From positions 1-64,000 of the forward strand of contig NZ_JADBEJ010000006.1 in NCBI RefSeq assembly GCF_014873915.1: a DNA stretch of 64,000 nt, given 5' to 3'. Below the pieces are notes generated by a model that ran no database searches, had not been told where the DNA came from, and was given only the letters and a program-made list of their open reading frames with translations. The stretch comes from Amycolatopsis roodepoortensis (GTDB lineage: Bacteria > Actinomycetota > Actinomycetes > Mycobacteriales > Pseudonocardiaceae). Below, piece by piece: positions 1 through 6,737 of the stretch (position 1 is its first letter; every line of letters begins with the position of its first letter). The translations under genes were made by a program, and so were the position numbers.

Positions 1-144
1 CGGGGCCGGAAGGTCGCGATCACCCGCGGCGAAGCGAACGAGCCAGCGCAGCTTCGTCAGCTGCGATCAGCCATCGTCGAGACCAGCGAGCTCGAGCAGA
101 AGCTCACTGAGACCATCCAGCTACTCCGAGAGGAAGCATCGTGA
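1..144 (+). CDS. 3' end of an unidentified gene (partial)
   Basis: An open frame enters from the left edge and ends at the TGA at 142-144, giving the last 47 residues of a protein. The tail is polar and probably helical, with many Glu, Gln and Leu (residues such as SELEQKLTETIQLL), so it could form a coiled coil. Its stop overlaps the GTG start of the next gene (GTGA at 141-144), which suggests translational coupling. Too little is present to name a family. Confidence 0.6.
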   Translation, partial: RGRKVAITRGEANEPAQLRQLRSAIVETSELEQKLTETIQLLREEAS

Positions 145-698
145 ACAACGGCAACAGCGTTCTGCTCGTCGTCGACATGCAGGCCGGCTTCGTGTCCAGC
201 AAGTCCGCCCCGGTCGTACCGCACGTCGTCGACCTCGTCGACCGTTGGGAAGCGCTCGGCCGGGACGTCGTCTTCACCCGCTTCATCAACCGCCCCGGCA
301 GCCAGTTCGAGCGGCTGATCCACTGGTCCCGGTTCATGCCCGGCGCCGAGGAAGTCGAGATCATCGACGAGCTCGCCCCGCACGCCGCGCGAGCCGCGGC
401 CGTGGTGGACAAGGTCGGGCAGTACTCGCCCTTCACGACCGAGTTCACCAGGCTGGTGAACGTCCACGGCTGGTCGCAGATGGTGATCTGCGGGATCGCC
501 ACCGAGAGCTGCGTGATGAAGTCGGCCTGCGACGCCTTCGAGCAGGGCTACACCCCGTGGGTCGTCACCGACGCCTGCGCCTCGCACGCGGGAGCTGACA
601 AGCACGAGGCCGGCCTGCTCGTGATCAAGCGGTTCATCGGCCGCGGCCAGCTCGTCGACGCCGCCTCCGTGATCGACGGCAGCGCGCAGGCCGCTTGA
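141..698 (+). CDS. isochorismatase-like cysteine hydrolase
   Basis: This 185-residue protein has the isochorismatase/nicotinamidase fold signature. The nucleophile-activating Asp is in LLVVDMQ near residue 12, the Lys is in VVDKVGQYSPF near residue 93, and the catalytic Cys is in GIATESCVMKSA near residue 120. Full length for the family is about 180-210, so it looks intact. Such enzymes hydrolyse amides or vinyl ethers in the cytoplasm. The substrate here cannot be told, and nicotinamide or a pathway-specific amide are both possible. It starts with GTG overlapping the upstream stop, and a HAD-like phosphatase gene follows within 20 bp, so the three form an operon. Confidence 0.85.
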   Translation: MNNGNSVLLVVDMQAGFVSSKSAPVVPHVVDLVDRWEALGRDVVFTRFINRPGSQFERLIHWSRFMPGAEEVEIIDELAPHAARAAAVVDKVGQYSPFTTEFTRLVNVHGWSQMVICGIATESCVMKSACDAFEQGYTPWVVTDACASHAGADKHEAGLLVIKRFIGRGQLVDAASVIDGSAQAA

Positions 699-715
699 AG
701 AGCGGCTCCCCGGCC

Positions 716-1189
716 ATGAGCGAGCGCCGCCTGGCGGTGATGGATGTCGACGGCGTTGTCGCGGACGCCGTCTGGCGCCTTCCTCTGCTCGGCGACGATC
801 CGGCGTCCGCGAGCAGGCAGGCCTGGGCCGCCTTCTTCGACGCGGCCGGGGACGATCCGCTCATCCCGTCCGGGCGAGCGCTGGCATGTCAGCTCGCCGT
901 CGGCCGCGACATCTGCTGGCTCACTGCCCGCAGCGACCGCACACGTGCCCTGACCGTGGCGTGGTTCGCCCACCATGACCTTCCACGAGGCGAGCTTCGG
1001 ATGCGACCGAACGATGACCTTCGTCCGTCGCCGGTGTGGAAGATCGAACAGCTTCACGAACTCGCCAAGACCCGCGAGATCGACATCGTGGTCGACGACG
1101 ACGAACGCGTTGTCGCGATGGCCTCTGACCAGGGATTCCCCGCTATGTTCCCACCGGCCGCCAGCACACCCCGACACCACCTCGCATAA
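716..1189 (+). CDS. HAD-like phosphatase (small)
   Basis: This 157-residue protein has the HAD motif I near its N-terminus (VMDVDGVVAD, nucleophile Asp and acid/base Asp two residues later). A second motif LTARSDRT carries the motif II Ser/Thr, and a late acidic motif IVVDDDE fits motif IV. This arrangement is like the phosphatase half of polynucleotide kinase-phosphatases, without a cap domain. I chose the ATG at 716, with GAAGAG upstream. A TTG at 695 overlapping the previous stop is an alternative. The substrate is unknown. It is cotranscribed with the isochorismatase-like gene. Confidence 0.7.
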   Translation: MSERRLAVMDVDGVVADAVWRLPLLGDDPASASRQAWAAFFDAAGDDPLIPSGRALACQLAVGRDICWLTARSDRTRALTVAWFAHHDLPRGELRMRPNDDLRPSPVWKIEQLHELAKTREIDIVVDDDERVVAMASDQGFPAMFPPAASTPRHHLA

Positions 1190-1252
1190 CTATCTCTTCC
1201 GCGAGCCCTCGCAAGGAATCCGCAAACCTGCGACTTCGCTCACCGCCGGCAT

Positions 1253-1810
1253 TCAGGCCTGACTCGGGCCGCGCCAGGCATCGGGGTGAGCCCTCCAGTA
1301 CGCGCCGAACGGCTCCGCGCTCGCCCAGGCGGCTTGTGCGCAGGTCCGATGCCGCTCGATCTCGTCGACGTCGTAGACGGGCTCCGCGCCGATGAACCGA
1401 CCGCGGTCGTCGTAGTGCATGAGGACCAGGTGCTCGTCGTCGATCAGCCAGAAGTCGTGGTCGATCAGCTCGGACGGGGCGTCACGCTCGGCGAGGTCGA
1501 GGATCCCGATCCGCTCGCCCGCCTGTTCGTTGTGGACGTAGCCCCACTCGAAGTCGAAGCGCAGGTAGTCGGTGAGCGGGGACCGCACGACGTGGACCCG
1601 GTAGGTGTGCTTGCCTCGGGCGACCTCGCTCCGGATCACATCCAGCCAGGCGCTCTTACGGGCCATGTCCGGGCCGGGCTGCCCGGCGAGGTAGCGCTCG
1701 AAGTCGTCGCCGTCACTGCCGACGTCGAGGAAGTCGTGGGTTTCCAGGCGGAACAGGCGCTGTGTGAACCGGTCGTTGATGTAGGCACCGAGCTGTTCCT
1801 CATCCAGCAT
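1253..1810 (-). CDS. DUF6879 family protein
   Basis: This 185-residue protein is rich in Trp, Asp and Glu. The pattern DDFERYLAG, then WLDVIRSEVARGK, then RVHVVRSPLTDYLRFDFEWGY, WLIDD and VLMHYDDRG is what I recognise as the actinobacterial DUF6879 family. That family often sits beside HTH_31 regulators and small zinc-finger proteins. No enzymatic role is established. The ATG at 1810 is chosen because GGAAAG lies about 11 bp upstream, and an in-frame start at 1840 is less likely. A small zinc-finger gene lies upstream on the same strand, separated by a long palindrome. Confidence 0.7.
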   Translation of the reverse strand: MLDEEQLGAYINDRFTQRLFRLETHDFLDVGSDGDDFERYLAGQPGPDMARKSAWLDVIRSEVARGKHTYRVHVVRSPLTDYLRFDFEWGYVHNEQAGERIGILDLAERDAPSELIDHDFWLIDDEHLVLMHYDDRGRFIGAEPVYDVDEIERHRTCAQAAWASAEPFGAYWRAHPDAWRGPSQA

Positions 1811-1872
1811 GACCGGGGATCTTTCCACGCACGACCGCAAATCTCGATCCTCGCAGCACCCGGACGTCGCCT

Positions 1873-1920
1873 CACGTGGCTATCTGCTCTGCGAGTACTC
1901 CCAGAGCAGATAGCCACGTG
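1873..1920. promoter_or_regulatory. 48-bp near-perfect palindrome
   Basis: The arms 1873-1896 and 1897-1920 are reverse complements except for one C/C pair (1892/1901). The outer arms are CACGTGGCTATCTGCTCTG and its complement, and the centre is GAGTACTC. It lies in the gap between the zinc-finger gene and the DUF6879 gene, about 60 bp upstream of the DUF6879 start. No T-run follows either side, so it looks more like an operator than a terminator. Confidence 0.7.
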
Positions 1921-1934
1921 CTTCTCTCAGGGGT

Positions 1935-2264
1935 TCACCATTCTCGCCTGTCGCGCTGGTGGGGCACGTCGAGGTCGGTGACGTGGAGAAACTGGATGTA
2001 GCAGGCGGTGCAGGGCACGCCGCGGGCGTGCTCGGCGGGTTCGGCTTGGTCGCGCTCGAGTCTGGTGCCGCAGAGGGTGGTGACGGCCGTGTCGTCGCCG
2101 TCGACGGCCGCGCTGGGCACGAAGTGCGTTTCACGGTCGGTTTCCCCGCAGATACGACCGTTGGGAGTGGTCGCACCGCGGCGCAGGCGCAGCGGGACCA
2201 CGCGGGGGCGGATCCGGGCCTGGCGGGCGTGAAGATTGGGACGGCCGGTGCAACGGGGGTTCAT
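1935..2264 (-). CDS. small zinc-finger-like protein
   Basis: This 109-residue basic protein has a spaced Cys/His set: ICGETDRETHFVP, then VTTLCGTRL, then GVPCTACYIQF. This resembles the short actinobacterial zinc-finger proteins that accompany DUF6879 and HTH_31 genes, probably a metal-binding fold. No catalytic motif is seen. ATG at 2264. It probably shares transcription with the DUF6879 gene downstream, across the palindrome at 1873-1920. Confidence 0.55.
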   Translation of the reverse strand: MNPRCTGRPNLHARQARIRPRVVPLRLRRGATTPNGRICGETDRETHFVPSAAVDGDDTAVTTLCGTRLERDQAEPAEHARGVPCTACYIQFLHVTDLDVPHQRDRREW

Positions 2265-2433
2265 GGGAGTAAAGGGTCCTCACTCGACTGGGGCATAGGT
2301 GTTTGCGGTAGAGGAATATTCAGGTTTCGGGTGTAATAATTCGTGCGCACTGGAGATTTAGTGGTGCACAGGATGCGGGACCGACCCGAATACGGGCCGG
2401 CCCCGCGATCGGTTCTCTGACGGGAGCCGGTAG

Positions 2434-2571
2434 TCAGCTGATCAGGATGATGGCCTGATCGGCGGCGGTGGTCAGCAGGACGAGCAGAGGTACGGCGATC
2501 ATCATGATCACCGCGCATCCGCCCCTGCTGGCCAGCCCGCCGTCCTTGTCCTTACGGTGTTTTCCGCCCAT
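2434..2571 (-). CDS. tiny membrane protein, 45 residues
   Basis: ATG at 2571 is preceded by AAAGGAG at good spacing, and the frame ends at 2434. The protein has a basic N-terminus (MGGKHRKDKDGG) and then one hydrophobic segment of about 20 residues (VIMMIAVPLLVLLTTAA), so it is a single-span membrane peptide. No family recognised. Its strong ribosome site and clean topology argue that it is real despite its length. Confidence 0.6.
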   Translation of the reverse strand: MGGKHRKDKDGGLASRGGCAVIMMIAVPLLVLLTTAADQAIILIS

Positions 2572-2589
2572 GTGGGCACTCCTTTCTGT

Positions 2590-2724
2590 TCACGGGCTGG
2601 GCCCGTGGGCCCGTGTGTCGGGCACGAGCCGGTCCACGCCGGCCACGTGGAGGGCCGATGACGCTGTCGCCGCCGGTGTGCGTCGGTGAGGGGTGAGGAC
2701 ACATGGCTTGCCCGTGTTCTTCAC
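2590..2724 (-). CDS. possible short hypothetical protein, 44 residues
   Basis: GTG at 2724 has GGAG about 7 bp upstream. The frame ends 18 bp before the tiny membrane-protein gene, so the two could be cotranscribed. The peptide is basic and Pro/Ala-rich without recognisable features. It may be a leader or chance open frame. Confidence 0.3.
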   Translation of the reverse strand: MKNTGKPCVLTPHRRTPAATASSALHVAGVDRLVPDTRAHGPSP

Positions 2725-3258
2725 GAAGACTCCTGGAAATCGATATCTGTCGATGTCTTGCCGCCGATCTTGGTCCGGCGAGAACGAATGTATCCATCCG
2801 GACATGCCGGACGGAAACGGGAACTGAGCTCGGACGACAGGCAGTCAGTCCCTGTCGGTAAACGGTTTTGAATATTTCTGCCCGGCAGATCATGCGGCAA
2901 CGTTCTGCCTGGTCAGGGTAATAAAATGGCCCCGTCGGAATCGCAATGGAACTAATGGCACTAATGATTACTGAACCCGGCAGTAATGAGTGGCACTGAA
3001 CGGGGACTGAACAATTCACTTTCTCGTTCAGTCCCCGTGCTCGCGTGTCAGTAGCTACCAGTCCCTTGGCGCGGCGGCCCACCGTGGTGGAGCAGCGAAG
3101 CCCGGCGTGCCGATCGTCATCCCCGGCCGTAGTCGTCGTCGAGTCGCCCTGGCGGCCGGCGACGCCGACGTCGATGGGGTGAGCGATCTTGGTGCGGACA
3201 GCACAGCGCCCGGGCGACGACGGAGTCGCTGCCCGGGCGCTGGTGGAGTGCCGAAGTG
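2725..3258. other. intergenic region with AT-richer stretch
   Basis: No convincing gene is seen. 2860-3040 is clearly less GC-rich than its surroundings and probably holds the promoter of the minus-strand small genes. A perfect 10-bp inverted repeat, GCGCCCGGGC at 3206-3215 with its complement at 3231-3240, lies just after the stop of the gene at 3259-4299 (minus strand) and is a likely terminator stem. Confidence 0.5.
3206..3240 (-). terminator. hairpin terminator candidate
   Basis: A perfect 10-bp GC-rich stem with a 15-nt loop lies directly downstream of the minus-strand gene at 3259-4299. No strong T-run follows, which is usual in actinomycetes. Confidence 0.5.
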
Positions 3259-4299
3259 TTAGGCCGAGGGAGGTACCGGAGCCAGGCGCCGGTCGTGATG
3301 ATCGACGAAGACGGGCATCGGACGCAGCCGCGACCGAGGTAGCGGCGGCAGCGGCGATCGGGTACGCCCGATCATCATCTCCAGCCGCTGCCGGACCTGA
3401 GGCCTGGTCAGGGACGGGTCCTGCTCGACGATCGCCTTTTCGGCGGCCTGGGTCAGTTTCGCGACCTGGGTCCGCAGATCCCAGGTCATGTGGTCGAGTT
3501 CGAGATTGTCGTCGAGGAGCTGCCGGATCTGCTCATGGAGCCGCCGGTTCTGTTCCTGCTGGAAGCGATAGACCTGGGTCATGTAGTCCAGCAGCACCCG
3601 GAGATCCTGCGGGTTCTCCCACGACGGGATCGTGGCTTCCCACGCCGGGGACGGGGTGTCCGCCACCGGCAGGGTCTCGTGGTCCTCGCGCGGCTCGTGG
3701 TGAGGAGGCTCGCAGGACACGGGCGCAGGATCCGCCGGGTGCGGCGGCTGGTCTGCGCGAAGGGCGGCGACGATGGCGGTCTTGGCCACGACGTCCCGCT
3801 CGCCCCAGGGCGGGGAGGTGATCGGCCCGGTGTAGCCCGGAGGCGCCTCGACGTCGTGAGCCCGGCACCACAGCCACGCCGCCCAGGGCAGCAGCCGTTC
3901 GCAGTCCGGCGCCGGCAACGCGGCACTGAACAGATCGGTCAGTACCTCCCAGGTCGGCGCGCTGCGCGCGGCCCGGCCGAGGAACTTGCTACAGAAGTGC
4001 CGCAAGCCGTGCAGGTCCTTGCCGTGGCACCAGTGCCCGGGGCTGTCGCCGTACTTGGCGAGCACGGCTTCGTAGGCATCGGTCAGGGTTTCATCGCGTT
4101 CGAGGCTGCAGAGCATGAGCAGCACCAGCTGGCGGGCAGGCTCGGTCAGCCGGACGTTGGTGAACGCCGCGGTGGAGGCGATGCCGGCGAGCGCGGGCCT
4201 GCCGCGGCGCCGGGCATGGAAGGTGGTCGTCGGTGAGACCGGAGCCAGCACGCTGGCGTCCGGTCCGGGGGTGATGGTGTGCTGCACAGGATGGCGCAA
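3259..4299 (-). CDS. hypothetical protein with coiled coil
   Basis: This roughly 346-residue protein has no family I can name. The N-terminal half is helical with conserved-looking Cys/His and Trp positions (YGDSPGHWCHGKDLHGLRHF near 90-110, LPWAAWLWCRAHDVEAPPGY near 140-160). Residues about 225-305 form a probable coiled coil (YRFQQEQNRRLHEQIRQLL, then LRTQVAKLTQAAEKA). The C-terminus is basic and Pro-rich, which could bind nucleic acid. The TTG at 4299 is uncertain, and a GTG four codons later is possible. It stands alone with a hairpin after its stop. Confidence 0.6.
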   Translation of the reverse strand: MRHPVQHTITPGPDASVLAPVSPTTTFHARRRGRPALAGIASTAAFTNVRLTEPARQLVLLMLCSLERDETLTDAYEAVLAKYGDSPGHWCHGKDLHGLRHFCSKFLGRAARSAPTWEVLTDLFSAALPAPDCERLLPWAAWLWCRAHDVEAPPGYTGPITSPPWGERDVVAKTAIVAALRADQPPHPADPAPVSCEPPHHEPREDHETLPVADTPSPAWEATIPSWENPQDLRVLLDYMTQVYRFQQEQNRRLHEQIRQLLDDNLELDHMTWDLRTQVAKLTQAAEKAIVEQDPSLTRPQVRQRLEMMIGRTRSPLPPLPRSRLRPMPVFVDHHDRRLAPVPPSA

Positions 4300-4951
4300 T
4301 GTCGTTCCGTTCTTGCCGGTGATCTCCGGCGGCTCCCCGATCGCCGCCTGCTCGCCCGACCGAGCATCTAGGGAAAACGAAAGCAGTTCGTCGCTGTGCC
4401 GCGGGCGGGCTTCCCCGTGCCGCGGATGATGTTCCCTATTGCTGTGATGTACCTCTGCCTTTCTGTGGAATGAGCCCGTTCGCGCACTCGGGCATGAAGG
4501 CCGGAGCCCACTCCCTGGGCTTGGCGCGAGCGGCGGAAACCCCCTACTGGCTTCCGATACTCCCCGGCCGTCGGGCCAACCTATCCGTTACCGGCCGGTG
4601 ACCAAGCGCCACGCCACAGAATCACTCCGAATAGGTAGTCAGTACCAAACGAAACGCAACCCATTCGGCCTAACAAAGGCCGCAAGCGCTCTCTGAATGT
4701 CGATAACGCGCCCTCGGCCACGGCACCCAAATCCCACAGTCGCGGAATCCGAGCGCGCGCCGGACCCACTGTCAGCAAACCGGTCCACATCCACACCGCG
4801 AGGAAATCGCCTGGCCGCTGCTGGCCAGGCCTCGCCGCGGGCCGTTTCGCAGGTGCCCGCTGAAAACTCGCTGGCCTATGCCAGTGCCACGATCAGTTGC
4901 CAGGCAACCGAATCGGCATGGCACTGACCTCTTCGCCAGAACGGAGGCCGC
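4300..4951. other. intergenic, nothing recognised
   Basis: Short open frames on both strands have no ribosome site or protein-like composition. I see no repeat, RNA or mobile element here. Confidence 0.4.
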
Positions 4952-5341
4952 CTAGATCGGCAGCCGCACGACGCGGACCGATTCCGGGTACGACTCCGGG
5001 CTCGGCGTGATCACCGAAGCGTCGTGCGTCGCCGCCGTGTGCACGACGTGGCCGACGTCCGGCGCCAGATCGGCCAGCGACTCGCACAACGCGGTGACGG
5101 CCGGGGCGTCCAGCGGGACGACGCGCAGCGGTTCCAGCACCGACACATGCCGGGTCAGGCCTGCTCGCTGCCGACCCGCGTGCAGCAGGGCCATCGCCGG
5201 AACCAGGAGGCGCGGCCCGCGGTACAGGGCCAGGACCACGTCGTCGACGTCGCGCGGGGTGCCGTAGATCAGCTTCGAGAGCACCCTGTTGCCAGCGCCG
5301 AGGGCTTCCAGCGCGGCGGTGTCCAGCACGAAGGACCTCAC
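4952..5341 (-). CDS. PIN-domain toxin-like protein
   Basis: This 129-residue protein has the layout of a VapC-type PIN nuclease. An N-terminal FVLDTAAL carries the first acidic residue, and a C-terminal HTAATHDASVITPS stands in the place of the usual 'A..LG..LVT.D' end. The classical acidic residues after the first Asp are partly replaced, so activity is uncertain. PIN toxins cleave RNA and are held inactive by the partner antitoxin. Its ATG overlaps the stop of the upstream antitoxin-like gene (ATGA at 5338-5341), the usual toxin-antitoxin arrangement. Confidence 0.65.
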   Translation of the reverse strand: MRSFVLDTAALEALGAGNRVLSKLIYGTPRDVDDVVLALYRGPRLLVPAMALLHAGRQRAGLTRHVSVLEPLRVVPLDAPAVTALCESLADLAPDVGHVVHTAATHDASVITPSPESYPESVRVVRLPI

Positions 5342-5625
5342 GCGTCGGGGTCCTTGAGGAGGGCTTCGTCATCGCCGGCGTCCAGTGCCGCCCACAGCGC
5401 CTCGCCCTCGGCGCGCTCGCTGATCGCCAGCGCGATCCCGAACTTCTTCAGGGCCTGGCGCGTGCGCTCGTCCCGCTCGTCGAGCTCGGCCGCGGTCGGG
5501 AGACGCTCGGCGACGCCGGAGATGAACGCGCCGATCGACTGGCCTTTCTCGGCCGCGAGCACGGCCAGCCGATCACGTGCCTCCGTCGTCACCTTCACGG
5601 TGGTCATCGAGGTATCCGCAGTCAT
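5338..5625 (-). CDS. ribbon-helix-helix antitoxin-like protein
   Basis: This 95-residue protein begins MTTVKVTTEARDRLAVLA, a ribbon-helix-helix start, followed by a Glu/Asp-rich helical tail that would wrap the toxin. It precedes and overlaps the PIN-domain gene. Such antitoxins bind their own promoter. GTATAC lies a few bases upstream of the start within a TATACGATAAGTAG stretch that could be the -10 region. The first ATG is used, and an ATG six codons later is equally possible. Confidence 0.65.
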   Translation of the reverse strand: MTADTSMTTVKVTTEARDRLAVLAAEKGQSIGAFISGVAERLPTAAELDERDERTRQALKKFGIALAISERAEGEALWAALDAGDDEALLKDPDA

Positions 5626-5789
5626 CTACTTATCGTATACCCAAACCGGAAAAGCGCGCGCCTTCCTGGGAAAACGAGCCCAAGTGGGCGAGCCGCCGAC
5701 GCGGGCGCGAGCCGCTCTTCGTCCGGCATGATCAGGGAATTTTCGAAGCGAAGCCGCTTCTTGAAGATCGTCTTCGGAGCCGACCACAC

Positions 5790-5820
5790 TTCTCTCGCAG
5801 GTCTATCGAAAGCGAGAGAA
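5790..5820. promoter_or_regulatory. 9-bp inverted repeat containing the plasmid motif TCTCGCAGGTCTATC
   Basis: TTCTCTCGC at 5790-5798 pairs with GCGAGAGAA at 5812-5820. The left half contains TCTCGCAGGTCTATC (5793-5807), which differs by two bases from TCTCGCAGACCTATC at 13930-13944. It sits upstream of the Phd-like gene at 5939. Confidence 0.45.
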
Positions 5821-5938
5821 CTAGCAAGCATGCGACAGAAATCTGCGCAACACGACACGCCGACACGGACTTCATCGAGCGCCAACCACGTGATTCACGC
5901 TAGGGTTCACGCCAGTTGATCAAAAGGAGGAGCTACCG

Positions 5939-6136
5939 ATGGACATGTCCACCGTGCAGCGGACCCCCGGCAAACTCCGGCGGGCCGTCCGCCAGGGCCA
6001 CACCGTGCCACTGACGTTCCGCGACATCCCGTTCGCAGGTGTCGTACCACTGGCTGTTTTGGATCAGCTGATCGAACTCGCCGGAGACAAGGGCAGGGCG
6101 CTCATCTCCGACTACTCCGAAGAGGCGGTCGCATGA
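5939..6136 (+). CDS. Phd/YefM-like small protein
   Basis: This 65-residue protein has an excellent ribosome site (AAAGGAGG 8 bp before the ATG). The layout 'LRRAVRQGHTVPLTFRDIPFAGVVPLAVL' with a closing helix resembles Phd-type antitoxins, which have a short helix, a beta hairpin and 'G.P.A.LVP'. No toxin gene follows, so it would be an orphan regulator. The similarity is weak. A hairpin terminator candidate lies 90 bp downstream. Confidence 0.45.
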   Translation: MDMSTVQRTPGKLRRAVRQGHTVPLTFRDIPFAGVVPLAVLDQLIELAGDKGRALISDYSEEAVA

Positions 6137-6227
6137 CGACCTAGCCCACTGACTGGGTCGCAAGCCCCAGGTCCGACTGGCGATCAGCCCTCCCCGGACC
6201 GGGCTACACGGCCCGTGAACAGCAGAA

Positions 6228-6269
6228 ACGCCCCGCGTGAATGGCAGCCAACCTAGTCACGCGAGGCGT
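6228..6269 (+). terminator. hairpin terminator candidate
   Basis: ACGCCCCGCGTGA at 6228-6240 pairs with TCACGCGAGGCGT at 6257-6269 with one mismatch. It separates the Phd-like gene from the replication block. Confidence 0.5.
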
Positions 6270-6386
6270 CCTAAAGAGCCTGGGGGATCACCCGGCAAAT
6301 ACGTACTTTACTGCATTGCGGTGAGGTTGCAGTAGAGATCAGCCGTAGATCACCCCCTGGGCTTCACGAACGATGTGGAGATCTAG

Positions 6387-6737
6387 GTGAGTTTCAGTAG
6401 GGACGTCCCGCCTCGCGAGCTGTCGCGAGGCCTTCGACCAGTCAAGATCAGCAGCGTTGAGCAGCTCGAAGCCGCCGGCGCTGATCTGCTGTACGTGACT
6501 TTGCTGGGGTGGAAACTTCATCGCGTCGACCGGCTGTGCTCCATGTGGAGGGCCTACGTCGAACCGGAGACGCTGCAGCACTCTGGCGACTACGACATGC
6601 GGCTGTGGACCACGACGGGCGCCGAAGCGCTGGTTCGCCAGGGCGCGAACACCTTCTGCCGTCGCTGCTGCACCCCAGAGATCTCCCGGCTCGCCCGCGA
6701 GACTCCTACCCGCGGCGCCGTGGAGGTGTCGGCGTGA
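6387..6737 (+). CDS. hypothetical protein upstream of the rep-like gene
   Basis: This 116-residue protein begins with GTG, with GGAG at 6371-6374 about 12 bp upstream. It has a central YVTLLGWKLHRVDRLCSMWRAYV segment and a C-terminal Cys group (FCRRCCTPE). No family recognised. Its stop overlaps the GTG of the rep-like gene (GTGA at 6734-6737), so the two are translationally coupled. A role in replication control is a guess from position only. Confidence 0.6.
   Translation: MSFSRDVPPRELSRGLRPVKISSVEQLEAAGADLLYVTLLGWKLHRVDRLCSMWRAYVEPETLQHSGDYDMRLWTTTGAEALVRQGANTFCRRCCTPEISRLARETPTRGAVEVSA

Noticed and set aside
1286..1981. Open frame of 231 codons on the plus strand
   Set aside because: Antisense to the DUF6879 gene and crosses the 48-bp palindrome; no ribosome site.
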